DNA of 64,000 bases. Source: Planococcus sp. MER TA 32b (GTDB taxonomy: Bacteria > Bacillota > Bacilli > Bacillales_A > Planococcaceae). The translations under genes were made by a program, and so were the position numbers. The stretch covers positions 186,001 through 250,000 of the forward strand of contig JAMCAN010000001.1 in assembly GCA_023715185.1 (NCBI GenBank), written 5' to 3'. Of this stretch, positions 25,335 to 33,806 are shown piece by piece. The notes under the pieces were generated by a model. It was not told the DNA's origin. It ran no database searches and saw nothing but the letters and a program-made list of their open reading frames with translations. Positions within the stretch are counted from its first letter, which is position 1, and every line of letters starts with the position of its first letter.

Positions 25335-25358
25335 AACCTTTGCATTCGCAAAGGTTTT
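25335..25358 (+). terminator. Terminator following palindrome copy B
   Basis: AACCTTTGC-attc-GCAAAGGTT then TTTAT. It sits just past the ccdA stop on the opposite strand and may serve both directions. Confidence 0.7.
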
Positions 25359-25375
25359 ATCCAGCCTTCATTCCA

Positions 25376-26104
25376 TCAAGTCAGCAATGACTCAAGGAAA
25401 TACTGCAGATCTGCAGTCCAGATGTTCAAATAATACATTTTGTCGAAGTAAATCATAACGCCCATCACCACGATGATCGCACCGCCGAATTTCATCAGAG
25501 CAGATGAATATTTTAGGATGAAACGCGTCTTGCCGATGAAAAACGCCATGATGATGAATGGAATGCAGAAGCCGAGTGAATAAGCGGTAACGACTGCCAG
25601 CGTATGCGCGGGATTAACCAGGCTGCCGTATGTGAGGATTGCGCCGAAAATCGGTCCGATGCACGGCGTCCAGCCAGCCGAGAAGACAAATCCGACCACA
25701 AAGGAATTCAAATAACTGGCCGGTTTCTTTTCGTGTTTTATGCGCTTTTCCTTAAACATGAATTCAGGCTTGATGATGCCCATTAAAAATAAACCCATGA
25801 ACACCAGGAAGATTCCGCCAAGCATCTGGATGAGCGTTTCATTTTTGGTGAACAAGCCGCCGATTGTGCTCAGCGAAAAGCCGAGAACGTAATAAATGAC
25901 GGAAAATCCGAGAGAAAAGAAAATGGAATGGATTAAGACCTTTTTTCTGAAGGAAGCTTGTTTATTTTCCTTTAATTCATTTACGGAAACACCGGTTATA
26001 TAAGAAACAAAAGAAGGATATAAAGGAAGGCAGCAAGGGGATATGAATGCCAGAAATCCGCCGGCCAGCGCGACCCAAATAGTGATATTTTCCAAAGTCA
26101 ACAC
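25376..26104 (-). CDS. ccdA: Cytochrome c biogenesis protein CcdA
   Basis: 242 residues. Six hydrophobic segments with the two redox cysteines in the expected first and fourth segments: SPCCLPLYPSFVSYITG (about residue 23) and SAGWTPCIGP (about 144). CcdA passes electrons across the membrane to extracytoplasmic thioredoxin-like proteins needed for cytochrome c maturation. A ResA/TlpA-like thioredoxin gene is divergent 89 bases away, a sensible partner. The extra Cys next to the first redox Cys (CC) is unusual. Confidence 0.88.
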   Translation of the reverse strand: MLTLENITIWVALAGGFLAFISPCCLPLYPSFVSYITGVSVNELKENKQASFRKKVLIHSIFFSLGFSVIYYVLGFSLSTIGGLFTKNETLIQMLGGIFLVFMGLFLMGIIKPEFMFKEKRIKHEKKPASYLNSFVVGFVFSAGWTPCIGPIFGAILTYGSLVNPAHTLAVVTAYSLGFCIPFIIMAFFIGKTRFILKYSSALMKFGGAIIVVMGVMIYFDKMYYLNIWTADLQYFLESLLT

Positions 26105-26193
26105 CTCTATGCTATTCTAGCACGAGAGAGTTAACGAATATTCCCATAATTTCCATAGAATTTTACAAATAGATGAACAGAGGCGAATTACAG

Positions 26194-26715
26194 ATGAATA
26201 AGAAAAAGAAGCGCATGATCTACAGGGTTTCGGTATTAGGGCTGCTTGCGGCGATGGTGTTTTACGCGGCGTATGAGAGTATGAAAGAAGAACCGGAAAC
26301 AGCCATGACTTCGCAGGGGAAACAGGCACCCAACTTTGCCGGTGAAACAGTGGCTGATGATATGCTCGTTTTATCCAACGAACTAGATGGGAAAACGCTC
26401 ATCAATTTCTGGGGCTCCTGGTGTGAACCCTGCAAACGGGAAATGCCTGCACTTGAAAGCGCGCACTCAAAATATAAGGATGATGGGTTCAAAGTCATTT
26501 CCATCAACCTGGGCCAGTCCGATTTCATAGCGGGCCAATTCATCGACCAATACCAGCTGACATTTCCTGTGATGATCGATCAAGACGGCTCAATAAAAGA
26601 AGCGTACCGTGTAGGAAATTTGCCAGCTTCGTTCTTGGTTGATGAAAATGGTGTGATCGAAAAGGTTCATGAAGGTGAGCTGTCGGAAGAGATGCTTGAG
26701 GGATGGATTAACTAG
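26194..26715 (+). CDS. Membrane-anchored thioredoxin-like protein (TlpA/ResA type)
   Basis: 173 residues from the ATG at 26194, which has AGGCG upstream; an ATG at 26173 lacks a site. N-terminal anchor (about 8-28), then an AhpC/TSA-type thioredoxin fold with the redox motif WCEPC (about residue 78) and the cis-Pro region VGNLPASFLVDENG. Probably reduces apocytochrome c haem-site cysteines with electrons from the divergent CcdA. Confidence 0.85.
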   Translation: MNKKKKRMIYRVSVLGLLAAMVFYAAYESMKEEPETAMTSQGKQAPNFAGETVADDMLVLSNELDGKTLINFWGSWCEPCKREMPALESAHSKYKDDGFKVISINLGQSDFIAGQFIDQYQLTFPVMIDQDGSIKEAYRVGNLPASFLVDENGVIEKVHEGELSEEMLEGWIN

Positions 26716-26858
26716 GTGGAGATAATGAGGTTTTCTCTTAAAAGGAGAAGGCTTTTTTTATCGCCTTCAAAGGTGAATGAAAGAGAAATATCGAATTATG
26801 TAGTTAAGAGAAAAGTTAAGGCTATATTGGACAGAATCATAAACTGGAGGTCGATCCA

Positions 26859-27422
26859 TTGAAAAAACAAACTTACTTATTGTTTTTATTGCCATTTCTG
26901 ATGCTTGCTGCCTGTTCATCAGAAGCATCCCAATCAATCGGAAATATTGAAGAGCAGGCAGAGCAGGGGCTTGATGCGGAAATTTATATTCCTGAATTTG
27001 AGGAGTACCCGATTGTGTCTGCAGAAATCATATCCGTTCCAATGGCCAGTTCGAAGAGTCTCCTGGTAACGTACTCGCGTGAAAAGGGTTCATTGAAGAG
27101 CGATGAAATCATTTCAAATCACGAGGAATCGGTTGGATCGGAAGTCATCTACGGTATTTACGAGGGAGATCCGATCTTATTCAAAATTACTTTCGAAAAA
27201 AATGAAATAATCAGTGGTGATGGCAGCCATGAACTTAGGACGGTCAACGGGGAGTCCGTTCTATACCAGCAGACCACCAGTGGGGACAATGAGTATTTGA
27301 GTGCTTTCTTTAATGCAGAGCAAGGCTCGTATACATTCGAGTTTATGCTGACGGATGAATTGACGGAAGACGAAGCTTACTGGGTAATTTCAACTGTGAT
27401 TCAAGGCCAGAATTCAAAATGA
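26859..27422 (+). CDS. Lipoprotein, unknown function
   Basis: 187 residues, TTG start behind GGAGG. Signal peptide with lipobox LAAC at about residue 19. The mature part is acidic, beta-rich and has no motif I recognise. The GNAT gene follows after 23 bases and may be cotranscribed. Confidence 0.75.
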   Translation: MKKQTYLLFLLPFLMLAACSSEASQSIGNIEEQAEQGLDAEIYIPEFEEYPIVSAEIISVPMASSKSLLVTYSREKGSLKSDEIISNHEESVGSEVIYGIYEGDPILFKITFEKNEIISGDGSHELRTVNGESVLYQQTTSGDNEYLSAFFNAEQGSYTFEFMLTDELTEDEAYWVISTVIQGQNSK

Positions 27423-27445
27423 AATCATTTTTGGGAGGATTATAA

Positions 27446-27988
27446 GTGAGGGTTAAAAAGAAAGTATTTATTGCCAGCGAGCTGCAGTATTCTATAAGAT
27501 CAGCGGAAGAAGCGGATGCGAAGAGCTTATCCGAAGTCAGATTGCAGGTAGACGGTGAAACTGAAAATCTGGATAGAGAGCCGGGCGAGGCATATATAGA
27601 CGAAGCGGGATTCATACGGATCATCGAAAAAGATGCCGCAAGCAGCAGCAACTTATTTCTGGTGGCTGAAGCGGAAGGCCGGATTGTCGGGTTTTCAAGA
27701 TGCGAGGGCAATTCCCTCAAAAGAACCGCCCATCAAGTGGAGTTCGGTGTTGGCGTATTGCAAGCTTATTGGGGTTACGGCATAGGAAAGAATCTATTGA
27801 AGGAATCCATCGATTGGGCAGACAGCAATCACGTTAGAAAAATGACGCTGAAGGTTCTTGAAATCAATAAAAAAGCGATCCTCCTGTATGAAAAATGTGG
27901 CTTTGAGGTTGAAGGGATTCTTAGGGAAGACAAGTTTTTAAGTGACGGGAAGTATTATGATACGGTTTTGATGGGGAGGATTGGGTAA
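27446..27988 (+). CDS. GNAT-family N-acetyltransferase
   Basis: 180 residues, GTG start behind GGGAGG. Acetyl-CoA-binding motif A is seen as VEFGVGVLQAYWGYGIGKNLL (split: VEFGVGVLQAYWG, YGIGKNLL) around residues 98-118, and motif B-like AILLYEKCGFEVEGILRED near 150. The Glu/Asp and Tyr of the C-terminal segment fit the RimI/YhhY-like branch. Substrate unknown. Confidence 0.85.
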   Translation: MRVKKKVFIASELQYSIRSAEEADAKSLSEVRLQVDGETENLDREPGEAYIDEAGFIRIIEKDAASSSNLFLVAEAEGRIVGFSRCEGNSLKRTAHQVEFGVGVLQAYWGYGIGKNLLKESIDWADSNHVRKMTLKVLEINKKAILLYEKCGFEVEGILREDKFLSDGKYYDTVLMGRIG

Positions 27989-28023
27989 ACACATTCCTTC
28001 AATTTGGGGAACTCGAATTTATA

Positions 28024-28064
28024 ACCGATTTTAATATAAATTGAGGAATTAAATCGGCGTTTTC
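28024..28064. terminator. Weak terminator between GNAT and DUF5412 genes
   Basis: CCGATTTTAA and TTAAATCGG form an imperfect stem with a 14-base loop, with short T/A runs on either side. Lies in a convergent gap. Confidence 0.35.
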
Positions 28065-28080
28065 ATATCCTTTAAATTCG

Positions 28081-28470
28081 TTATTGATTTCTGAAATCGA
28101 ACTTATCATTTGGCACATCCAAAGAATGACCATTGATTTCTACCGTATTGTAGTCTAACCATACAATATCGGCAGAGTCTTCACGGTAGTTCCAATAGAT
28201 GTTTTTGGTTTTTCCATCTTTTTCATTAAATACGAGTTCACCGCGAACAGTGTATGAAGTGGTAGCTCCGCCATTTGTTATATAGGCTCTTAATGTGTAT
28301 TTGCCGTCCGGTGAAGTTTCTTCAGTAAGATATTCTCCTACGGGAAGTCTGTTCATATCAAAGAAAGTCCAATAGATCCCATAACCTATAATTGCGGCAA
28401 AAACACAAAAAATTATAAATAAGCTTTTAATCCAACTATGCTTTTTGCGATATCGATCTTTTTTATTCAT
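28081..28470 (-). CDS. DUF5412 membrane-anchored protein
   Basis: 129 residues, ATG. A single N-terminal membrane segment (about 15-37) and an extracytoplasmic beta domain with the family pattern VGEYLTEETSPDGKYTLRAY...NGGATTSY. A clear paralogue lies at 44300-44692 with the same architecture (TSPDGKYT versus VSPDGEYT). Function unknown; both genes are single. Confidence 0.8.
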   Translation of the reverse strand: MNKKDRYRKKHSWIKSLFIIFCVFAAIIGYGIYWTFFDMNRLPVGEYLTEETSPDGKYTLRAYITNGGATTSYTVRGELVFNEKDGKTKNIYWNYREDSADIVWLDYNTVEINGHSLDVPNDKFDFRNQ

Positions 28471-28582
28471 TGTTAATCTCCTTTTAAATATTCAACGTTT
28501 TAAAAAGAAATACGTTGCGTAAGACTTTAATGAATATTAAATACTGTCATCCAAGTGTAGCACTGGAAGGAGCGTACGCAAT

Positions 28583-29035
28583 ATGCCAACCATAAACCAC
28601 GAAATCTACATAGAAGCCCCAGTTGAAGTTTGCTTCGATCTTGCAAGAAACGTTGATGTGCATACAGAAACAACCGGCAAGACAAAAGAGCGGGCTGTGG
28701 GGGGAGTGACGACCGGCTTGATGGAAAAAGGGGATTCGGTCACTTGGGAAGCCACCCATCTTGGCGTAAAGCAGAAACTGACGGGCAAAATTATCGAAAT
28801 GGAAAAGCCGCATACGTTCACAGATGCCATGGTGAAAGGCGCTTTTCATTCGTTCACGCATACACACGAATTTATTGAAAAAGGGAGCGGCACGGTAATG
28901 AAAGATCGGTTTGTCTACCGGTCACCCTTAGGCGTTTTAGGGAAAATCGCGGATAAGCTGTTCCTGGAAAAATATATGACCCGGTTTATTGCGGAGCGGG
29001 CGATTGAGTTGAAGAGGATAGCGGAAAGAGATTGA
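28583..29035 (+). CDS. SRPBCC-family protein
   Basis: 150 residues, ATG behind GGAAGGAG. START-like fold: INHEIYIEAPVEVCFDLARNV at the N-terminus, a central GDSVTWEATHLGVKQKLTGKI and a C-terminal helix (KLFLEKYMTRFIAERA). Resembles polyketide cyclase/dehydrase-like or cell-division-inhibitor-like SRPBCC proteins of Bacillales. Probably binds a small hydrophobic ligand; the ligand is unknown. Single gene. Confidence 0.75.
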   Translation: MPTINHEIYIEAPVEVCFDLARNVDVHTETTGKTKERAVGGVTTGLMEKGDSVTWEATHLGVKQKLTGKIIEMEKPHTFTDAMVKGAFHSFTHTHEFIEKGSGTVMKDRFVYRSPLGVLGKIADKLFLEKYMTRFIAERAIELKRIAERD

Positions 29036-29106
29036 GGTGCTCATTACTTCCGTTTTTTGAATAGTAAGTAAATTAATGATACCCTTATTGTATCGGAGGT
29101 GTATCG

Positions 29107-29334
29107 ATGAAGAAAAAAGATTCTATCCTTGTTTTTATTTCAGGTTTGTTCAGCGGAATTTTTGTGCTTCCCATGCTTTTAGGGGCACTGGGTATTCCAG
29201 GCTTTGAAGTGGTTCTGACTGCATTATTCGGAGAAGGAAATCCGTGGGCAATCGTTTTTTCAGTTCTATTAATTGTACTTGTGGTGTTTGTCACGAATAA
29301 AGTAAGCAATAGAGAGACCCGGAAAAATGTCTAA
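29107..29334 (+). CDS. Small membrane protein
   Basis: 75 residues, ATG behind GGAGGTG. Two hydrophobic segments (about 6-28 and 46-64) separated by a GEGNPWAI loop. No recognised family. Own strong terminator. Confidence 0.65.
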   Translation: MKKKDSILVFISGLFSGIFVLPMLLGALGIPGFEVVLTALFGEGNPWAIVFSVLLIVLVVFVTNKVSNRETRKNV

Positions 29335-29341
29335 AAGGATA

Positions 29342-29388
29342 AAAAATGCATTGCAGGAACAGCGGCTTTCCTGCAATGCATTTTTTTA
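29342..29388 (+). terminator. Strong terminator
   Basis: ATGCATTGCAGGA and its exact complement around a 10-base loop, followed by a T run. Confidence 0.9.
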
Positions 29389-29430
29389 TAGCTTATACAT
29401 TACTCATTACTGACAGGAGGTGTTCATGAA

Positions 29431-29706
29431 ATGAAGAAAGCGTTCTTTTCTATACTGGGCGGTCTCGTATTGGGGTTGATTTTATCATTCATCTTTTTTG
29501 ATTATCAAAGCAGTTGGATAAGCCATTTAAACAGGGCGGGGGTTGACCAAATCGTCAAGGAGATGGATTTTGATTTTGTATTCACCTCTTCATTATTAGT
29601 CATAGGTATATCAATCTTAATCTTTTTAATCTGGAGTTTCATAGATAAGAAAAAAGATGAAAAGTTTCTAAAGGAATATCAAAGCAGCAGAAAAAAGAAT
29701 TATTAG
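29431..29706 (+). CDS. Small membrane protein
   Basis: 91 residues, ATG with GGAGGTG about 10 bases upstream. Two hydrophobic segments (about 5-24 and 50-71) with a short extracytoplasmic loop and a charged cytoplasmic tail (KKKDEKFLKEYQSSRKK). No recognised family. Confidence 0.65.
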   Translation: MKKAFFSILGGLVLGLILSFIFFDYQSSWISHLNRAGVDQIVKEMDFDFVFTSSLLVIGISILIFLIWSFIDKKKDEKFLKEYQSSRKKNY

Positions 29707-29710
29707 CTTG

Positions 29711-29742
29711 GATGTTTTCCACTCCGCGAAAAACGAAAAACC
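29711..29742 (+). repeat. Dispersed palindromic element, degenerate copy F
   Basis: GGATGTTTTC, a six-base interruption and GCGAAAAACGAAAAACC match the other copies in lead-in and tail, but the left stem arm is damaged. It is followed by a terminator but has no periodic array next to it. Confidence 0.5.
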
Positions 29743-29743
29743 A

Positions 29744-29783
29744 TAAAAAAGCAGGGCGAACCAAACTCGTGGTTCGCCCTGCA
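29744..29783 (-). terminator. Terminator of the CNNM/CorC operon
   Basis: GCAGGGCGAACCA and its complement around a 6-base loop; on the minus strand a run of six Ts follows. Confidence 0.85.
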
Positions 29784-29823
29784 AGATTTCTATCTTTTAT
29801 TTAAGTACCAACTTCCAAAATCC

Positions 29824-30882
29824 TTAAGCCAGTTCCGGATCGATCGATTCGTCGCTGATCTCTCCAACGATTTCCTCGAGAATATCCTCCATCGTCACTA
29901 GACCGGCAGTTGTTTTGCCGTCGGCCCCGGTCACAATCGCCATATGTGTACGGCTTTGCTGCATTTTCGTCAGCACTTTCTGGATAGGCGTGGTTTCTGT
30001 GAAACTTGGCATTTTGTGTACGAAGGACTCGGGTTCCGGCTGGCGTCCGGCCGCCATGCTTGTCAGCAATTCCTTCGTGTTGACATAGCCGTATAAACGG
30101 TCGATATTGCCGCCTTCCATGACTGGATAGCGCGTAAATTCGACTTCTTCCATAATGGAGAAGAAATCTTCGCCGGAAATTCCTTTATCGACAGCTACAA
30201 TTTGTTCGCGCGGAATCATAATATTTTTCACAATACGGTCATCGAACGCGAAAATGTTTTTAAGATACGTCAATTCTGTCTGGTTGATCTCACCGCTTTG
30301 GAAACTTTCCGCCATGATCAGCTTCAACTCTTCTTCGGAATGGGCTTCCTCATGGCCAGCCGGTTCCACTTTGAACATTTTCAACAATAAACGGGCCGAT
30401 CCGTTCATCAACCAGATGAACGGGTTCATGATTTTACCGAACCAATAAAGCGGCGGTGCAAGCAGCAGTGTCATGCGCTCCGCATATTGGATCGCCAATG
30501 TTTTCGGTGCCAATTCCCCGATGACCACATGAAGGAATGTCACAATTCCGAGTGCAATTGCATAGGAAAGAGCAGTGGCAACTGCTTCAGACAGTGCAAA
30601 ATATTCGAATACAGGGTGCAGCAGCCGTTCAACGGTCGGCTCCCCCAACGCCCCGAGGATCAATGCGGTTACGGTGATGCCGAGCTGACAGGCTGACAGG
30701 TAATAATCAAGGTTATTAGCGACTTCTTTGGCGCGCAATGCCTTTTTATTTCCTTCTGAAATCAATTGATCGATTCTGGACATGCGCACTTTCAAAATGG
30801 CAAATTCAGCTCCGACAAAGAATGCGGTCGCGATGATCATCAGCGCGACGAGCAATAAATTAATGGTTATCTGTACGTCCAA
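29824..30882 (-). CDS. CNNM/HlyC-CorC-type membrane protein, lacking the C-terminal domain
   Basis: 352 residues, TTG start. DUF21/CNNM membrane domain (about 1-200, with the SACQLGITVTALILGALGEP and GELAPKTLAI motifs) followed by a CBS pair ending at the second CBS (LVTMEDILEEIVGEI). It stops there, whereas the upstream paralogue has about 80 more residues forming a CorC_HlyC domain. Such proteins take part in Mg or other divalent-cation efflux. The Shine-Dalgarno GGAGGTGA is 24 bases from the TTG, with a perfect CCCTCTT/AAGAGGG hairpin between them. Confidence 0.85.
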   Translation of the reverse strand: MDVQITINLLLVALMIIATAFFVGAEFAILKVRMSRIDQLISEGNKKALRAKEVANNLDYYLSACQLGITVTALILGALGEPTVERLLHPVFEYFALSEAVATALSYAIALGIVTFLHVVIGELAPKTLAIQYAERMTLLLAPPLYWFGKIMNPFIWLMNGSARLLLKMFKVEPAGHEEAHSEEELKLIMAESFQSGEINQTELTYLKNIFAFDDRIVKNIMIPREQIVAVDKGISGEDFFSIMEEVEFTRYPVMEGGNIDRLYGYVNTKELLTSMAAGRQPEPESFVHKMPSFTETTPIQKVLTKMQQSRTHMAIVTGADGKTTAGLVTMEDILEEIVGEISDESIDPELA

Positions 30883-30889
30883 TATGGTT

Positions 30890-30914
30890 CCCTCTTAAAG
30901 AGGGATTCACCTCC
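30890..30914 (-). promoter_or_regulatory. SD separated from start by a hairpin (second CNNM gene)
   Basis: Minus strand: GGAGGTGA (30914-30907), then CCCTCTTAAAGAGGG-type inverted repeat (30904-30890), then the TTG at 30882. The gap is 24 bases linear, but about 9 if the hairpin is looped out. The same layout precedes the first CNNM gene. Confidence 0.55.
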
Positions 30915-30934
30915 GAGTAATAATGAATAAGCTT

Positions 30935-32242
30935 TTATTGTTCTGCAGCTTCCTGATGGAATAGGACTTGTTTGATCTGCTGATGATCCATTTCCATGAC
31001 TGTCCACGAACTCTTACCTTGCGTTACAGTATCGCCGGTAAGGACTTCGCCGGCGCGTTTATAATGAACCCAGCCGCCGATTGTATCGATATCTTCGCTT
31101 TCTTCAAAGCTTAAGCCGAAACGGTCTTCGAGGTCTTTCAGCAGCACACGTCCATTGATCAGGTAGTCGTTATCGTTCACGAGGCTGATATCCGGCACTT
31201 CGTCATCATCAAACTCATCGCGGATTTCACCAACGATTTCTTCCAAAATATCTTCCATCGTCAGCATACCGGCAGTACCACCGTATTCATCGGCCACCAA
31301 AGCGATATGGACGCGGGATTGCTGCATTTTCAGCAAAGCATCCTGTAGACCAGTCATTTCAAAAATGGTCGGCATTTCCCGCACGAAGTTCTGGAGCTCC
31401 CAAGGACGTCCCGCAACAATATGCGGCAGCATCTTTTTGGCGCTGACAAAACCGATGATGCGGTCTTTGTCGCCGTCTTCTGTAACCGGGTAGCGCGTGT
31501 AATTATTTTCATCGAGAATCTCAACAATCTCTTTTAAAGGCATATCTTTATCGAGGGTCACAAGCTCCGTCCGCGGAACCATAATTTCTTTTGCTGCCCG
31601 CTCGTCGAACGTAAAGACATTTTCCATATAGGATAGCTCTGTTTCATTGATCGCGCCGCCTTCAAAGCTTTGCGCCATGACAATTCTCAATTCATCTTCC
31701 GAGTAGGCCTGCTCGTGGCCCGGCTGCACACCAAATGTGCGGAGCAACAGCCGCGCGGCGCCATTCAATGTCCAGATGAAAGGTTTCATTACTTTACCGA
31801 ACCAATAAAGAGGCGGGGCAAGCAATAATGACATCTTTTCGGCAAATTCGATTGCCAGTGTTTTTGGGGCCATTTCACCCACAACGACGTGAAGATACGT
31901 AACAAGAAGGAACGCAATCGCGTAGGAAGCCGTTGCCGCTACCGCATCCGATGCATCGAAGAATTCGAAAACCGGATACATCAAACGTTCGACGGTCGGT
32001 TTACCAAGTGCACCAAGACCGAGGGCCGTCACCGTGATGCCGAGCTGGCAGGCTGACAGGTAATAGTCGAGGTTGCCGGCCACTTTTTTAGCGGTAACCG
32101 CTTTTTTATTGCCTTCTGCAATCAGCTGGTCGAGCCGTGACATCCTGATTTTGACCACCGCAAACTCTGATCCGACAAAAAAAGCTGTCAGGCCGAGCAA
32201 TAGTACCAATAATCCTAAATTCACTATCGTAATTATCTCCAC
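30935..32242 (-). CDS. CNNM/HlyC-CorC-type cation transport protein, full length
   Basis: 435 residues, GTG start. DUF21/CNNM domain (about 1-200), two CBS domains (about 205-335; DEYGGTAGMLTMEDILEEIVG) and a C-terminal CorC_HlyC domain (about 350-430, DYLINGRVLLKDLEDRFGL). Related to Bacillus YhdP/MpfA-like Mg exporters. It lies between a MerR regulator and a shorter paralogue, and divergent from a Mn-riboswitch TerC gene, so a role in Mg/Mn balance is likely (inference). Confidence 0.88.
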   Translation of the reverse strand: MEIITIVNLGLLVLLLGLTAFFVGSEFAVVKIRMSRLDQLIAEGNKKAVTAKKVAGNLDYYLSACQLGITVTALGLGALGKPTVERLMYPVFEFFDASDAVAATASYAIAFLLVTYLHVVVGEMAPKTLAIEFAEKMSLLLAPPLYWFGKVMKPFIWTLNGAARLLLRTFGVQPGHEQAYSEDELRIVMAQSFEGGAINETELSYMENVFTFDERAAKEIMVPRTELVTLDKDMPLKEIVEILDENNYTRYPVTEDGDKDRIIGFVSAKKMLPHIVAGRPWELQNFVREMPTIFEMTGLQDALLKMQQSRVHIALVADEYGGTAGMLTMEDILEEIVGEIRDEFDDDEVPDISLVNDNDYLINGRVLLKDLEDRFGLSFEESEDIDTIGGWVHYKRAGEVLTGDTVTQGKSSWTVMEMDHQQIKQVLFHQEAAEQ

Positions 32243-32248
32243 TTATGT

Positions 32249-32271
32249 CCCTGTAAAAGGGATTCACCTCC
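32249..32271 (-). promoter_or_regulatory. SD separated from start by a hairpin (first CNNM gene)
   Basis: Minus strand: GGAGGTGA (32271-32264), inverted repeat CCCTTTTACAGGG (32261-32249), then the GTG at 32242. Linear gap 21 bases, about 8 with the hairpin looped out. The SD also follows the MerR stop directly. Confidence 0.55.
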
Positions 32272-32275
32272 GGGT

Positions 32276-32665
32276 TTATTGGAGCAAAACCAAAAGAGCA
32301 GTGATGGCAGCCATCTTACTCTCAAGGACTTTGCCCGTATGTGTCTTCGCATGATACGGTGCATCCTTCAGCTGTTCTTCCAGCCGGACGATTTTTTGCT
32401 GCAGCTGATCGAACCCATTGATCACTTCATCAATCAGTTCTTCCGTTTCCGGAGTATCGCCTGCACAAATAATTTCCTGGATCTCCGCGATCGACATGCG
32501 CTGTTTCTTCAATACCTGAATCCGTTCGAGAGTCTGCAGAACATTGTTCGGGTAAAGCCGGTAATTGGCTTCAGAACGTTCGAATGCCAATAAACCCGCA
32601 GTTGTATAATAATCAATGGTTCTTACAGACACACCACTCAGTTTTGATAATTCGCCGATTTTCAT
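32276..32665 (-). CDS. MerR-family regulator
   Basis: 129 residues, ATG. N-terminal winged helix with IGELSKLSGVSVRTIDYYTTAGLL, a YRLYPNNVLQTLERIQVLKKQ linker and a coiled-coil dimerisation helix (about 85-110). No Cys cluster typical of Hg/Cu sensors is present. It is the first gene of the MerR-CNNM-CNNM operon. The target is probably its own promoter, where a dyad is found. Confidence 0.85.
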   Translation of the reverse strand: MKIGELSKLSGVSVRTIDYYTTAGLLAFERSEANYRLYPNNVLQTLERIQVLKKQRMSIAEIQEIICAGDTPETEELIDEVINGFDQLQQKIVRLEEQLKDAPYHAKTHTGKVLESKMAAITALLVLLQ

Positions 32666-32703
32666 TAAGTCCTTCCCAATGTACGCACCTCCAATTTAAA
32701 TTA

Positions 32704-32753
32704 AGGATATCCTATCATATTGAAAGGAAAACCATACAGTTTAACGTATTGGT
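32704..32753 (-). promoter_or_regulatory. Putative MerR operator/promoter region
   Basis: On the minus strand AACCAATAC and GTATGGTT form an inverted repeat (32753-32731), followed by TATGAT and the perfect palindrome AGGATATCCT (32713-32704). The layout fits a MerR-type promoter, but assignment of -35 and -10 is uncertain. Confidence 0.4.
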
Positions 32754-32834
32754 TTAACCCGATAAAAAATCATTTCATTTTAAATTTGCCATAATTCCGA
32801 CAAAAATAATGTGTTGTTTTTTATTGGAAGGTGC

Positions 32835-33000
32835 TATACTGACGTTACAACTCAATAGACTTTTGACATTCGTCAAAGGGGAGTAGCTATAGGGGAACCT
32901 ATTTCACAGTCGTCATTACGTGGTTAAGAGCCACCGGTTGTGACAGCAGTTAATTTTGCTTAGCAAGACCTTTGCCTTTAATTAGGCTGGGTCTTTTTTG
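32835..33000 (+). promoter_or_regulatory. yybP-ykoY (Mn2+) riboswitch with extended -10 promoter
   Basis: TGcTATACT (-10 at 32835-32840) is followed by the conserved aptamer start AAAGGGGAGTAGC (32875-32887) and a downstream CAGTCGTCATTACG-GGTTAAGAGCCACCGG-type arm. The expression platform is a terminator, CAAGACC ... GGTCTTTTTTG (32964-33000). Established knowledge: yybP-ykoY RNAs bind Mn2+ and turn on exporters. It sits directly before a TerC gene, as expected. Confidence 0.9.
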
Positions 33001-33029
33001 TTGCAAAAAATTAGCTGGGGGTTTGGAAG

Positions 33030-33794
33030 ATGGAAGCGATTTTATTGGAATATGTATGGGTGCTGCTGGTTCTTGTAGCACTTGAAGGGTTACTTGCCGC
33101 AGACAATGCGGTGGTTATGGCGGTCATGGTTAAGCACTTGCCGAAAGAGCAGCAGAAAAAAGCGTTGTTCTACGGATTGCTGGGAGCGTTCGTGTTCCGT
33201 TTCGCGGCGTTGTTCCTGATCACGCTGCTTGTCGACGTTTGGCAGATCCAGGCGCTAGGTGCGGCTTACCTGTTGTTCATCGCCTTCAAGCACATTTACG
33301 ACCAGCGAAAACACAAGGAGCATTCGCATGAGCCGGAAGCGGCAAAAGGTTCAGGTTTCTGGATGACCGTTTTAAAAGTTGAGCTGGCGGACATCGCTTT
33401 CGCCATCGACTCCATGCTTGCTGCAGTCGCTTTGGCGATGACATTGCCTCACCTGGGCTCGATGGAAATCGGCGGCATCAACGGCGGCCAGTTCGGCGTC
33501 ATGCTTGCCGGAGGTTTGGTCGGTCTCGTCATCATGCGTTTCGCGGCACATAAATTCGTTAAATTGCTGGCAAACTACCCGCAGCTTGAAACAACTGCCT
33601 TCGTCATTGTCGGCTGGGTCGGCGTAAAGTTGACTGTCCTGACTCTGGGGCATAAAAATCTCGGCATCCTGCCATACGATTTCGTCCACTCGGCAGAATG
33701 GAAGCTGATTTTCTGGGGAGTCTTGCTTGCGATTGTTGCAGTCGGAGCGTTGGTTAGTGTGAAGAAGAAGCGTGAGTCAGAGAAGCTGGCTTAA
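33030..33794 (+). CDS. TerC-family (YkoY-like) metal exporter
   Basis: 254 residues, ATG. Seven hydrophobic segments with the TerC motifs LEGLLAADNAVVMAVMVKHLP (residues about 20-40) and a later VELADIAFAIDSMLAAVALA (about 116-135), whose acidic residues are the presumed metal ligands. TerC/YkoY proteins act in Mn2+ export or metalation of secreted enzymes. Preceded by a Mn riboswitch and followed by a strong terminator. Confidence 0.9.
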   Translation: MEAILLEYVWVLLVLVALEGLLAADNAVVMAVMVKHLPKEQQKKALFYGLLGAFVFRFAALFLITLLVDVWQIQALGAAYLLFIAFKHIYDQRKHKEHSHEPEAAKGSGFWMTVLKVELADIAFAIDSMLAAVALAMTLPHLGSMEIGGINGGQFGVMLAGGLVGLVIMRFAAHKFVKLLANYPQLETTAFVIVGWVGVKLTVLTLGHKNLGILPYDFVHSAEWKLIFWGVLLAIVAVGALVSVKKKRESEKLA

Positions 33795-33806
33795 TGGAAT
33801 AAAATC

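Noticed and set aside
28024-28064. A further array with the ATCGGCG core
   Set aside because: Only one copy of the core is present, and it is better explained as one arm of a hairpin with CCGATTTTAA.
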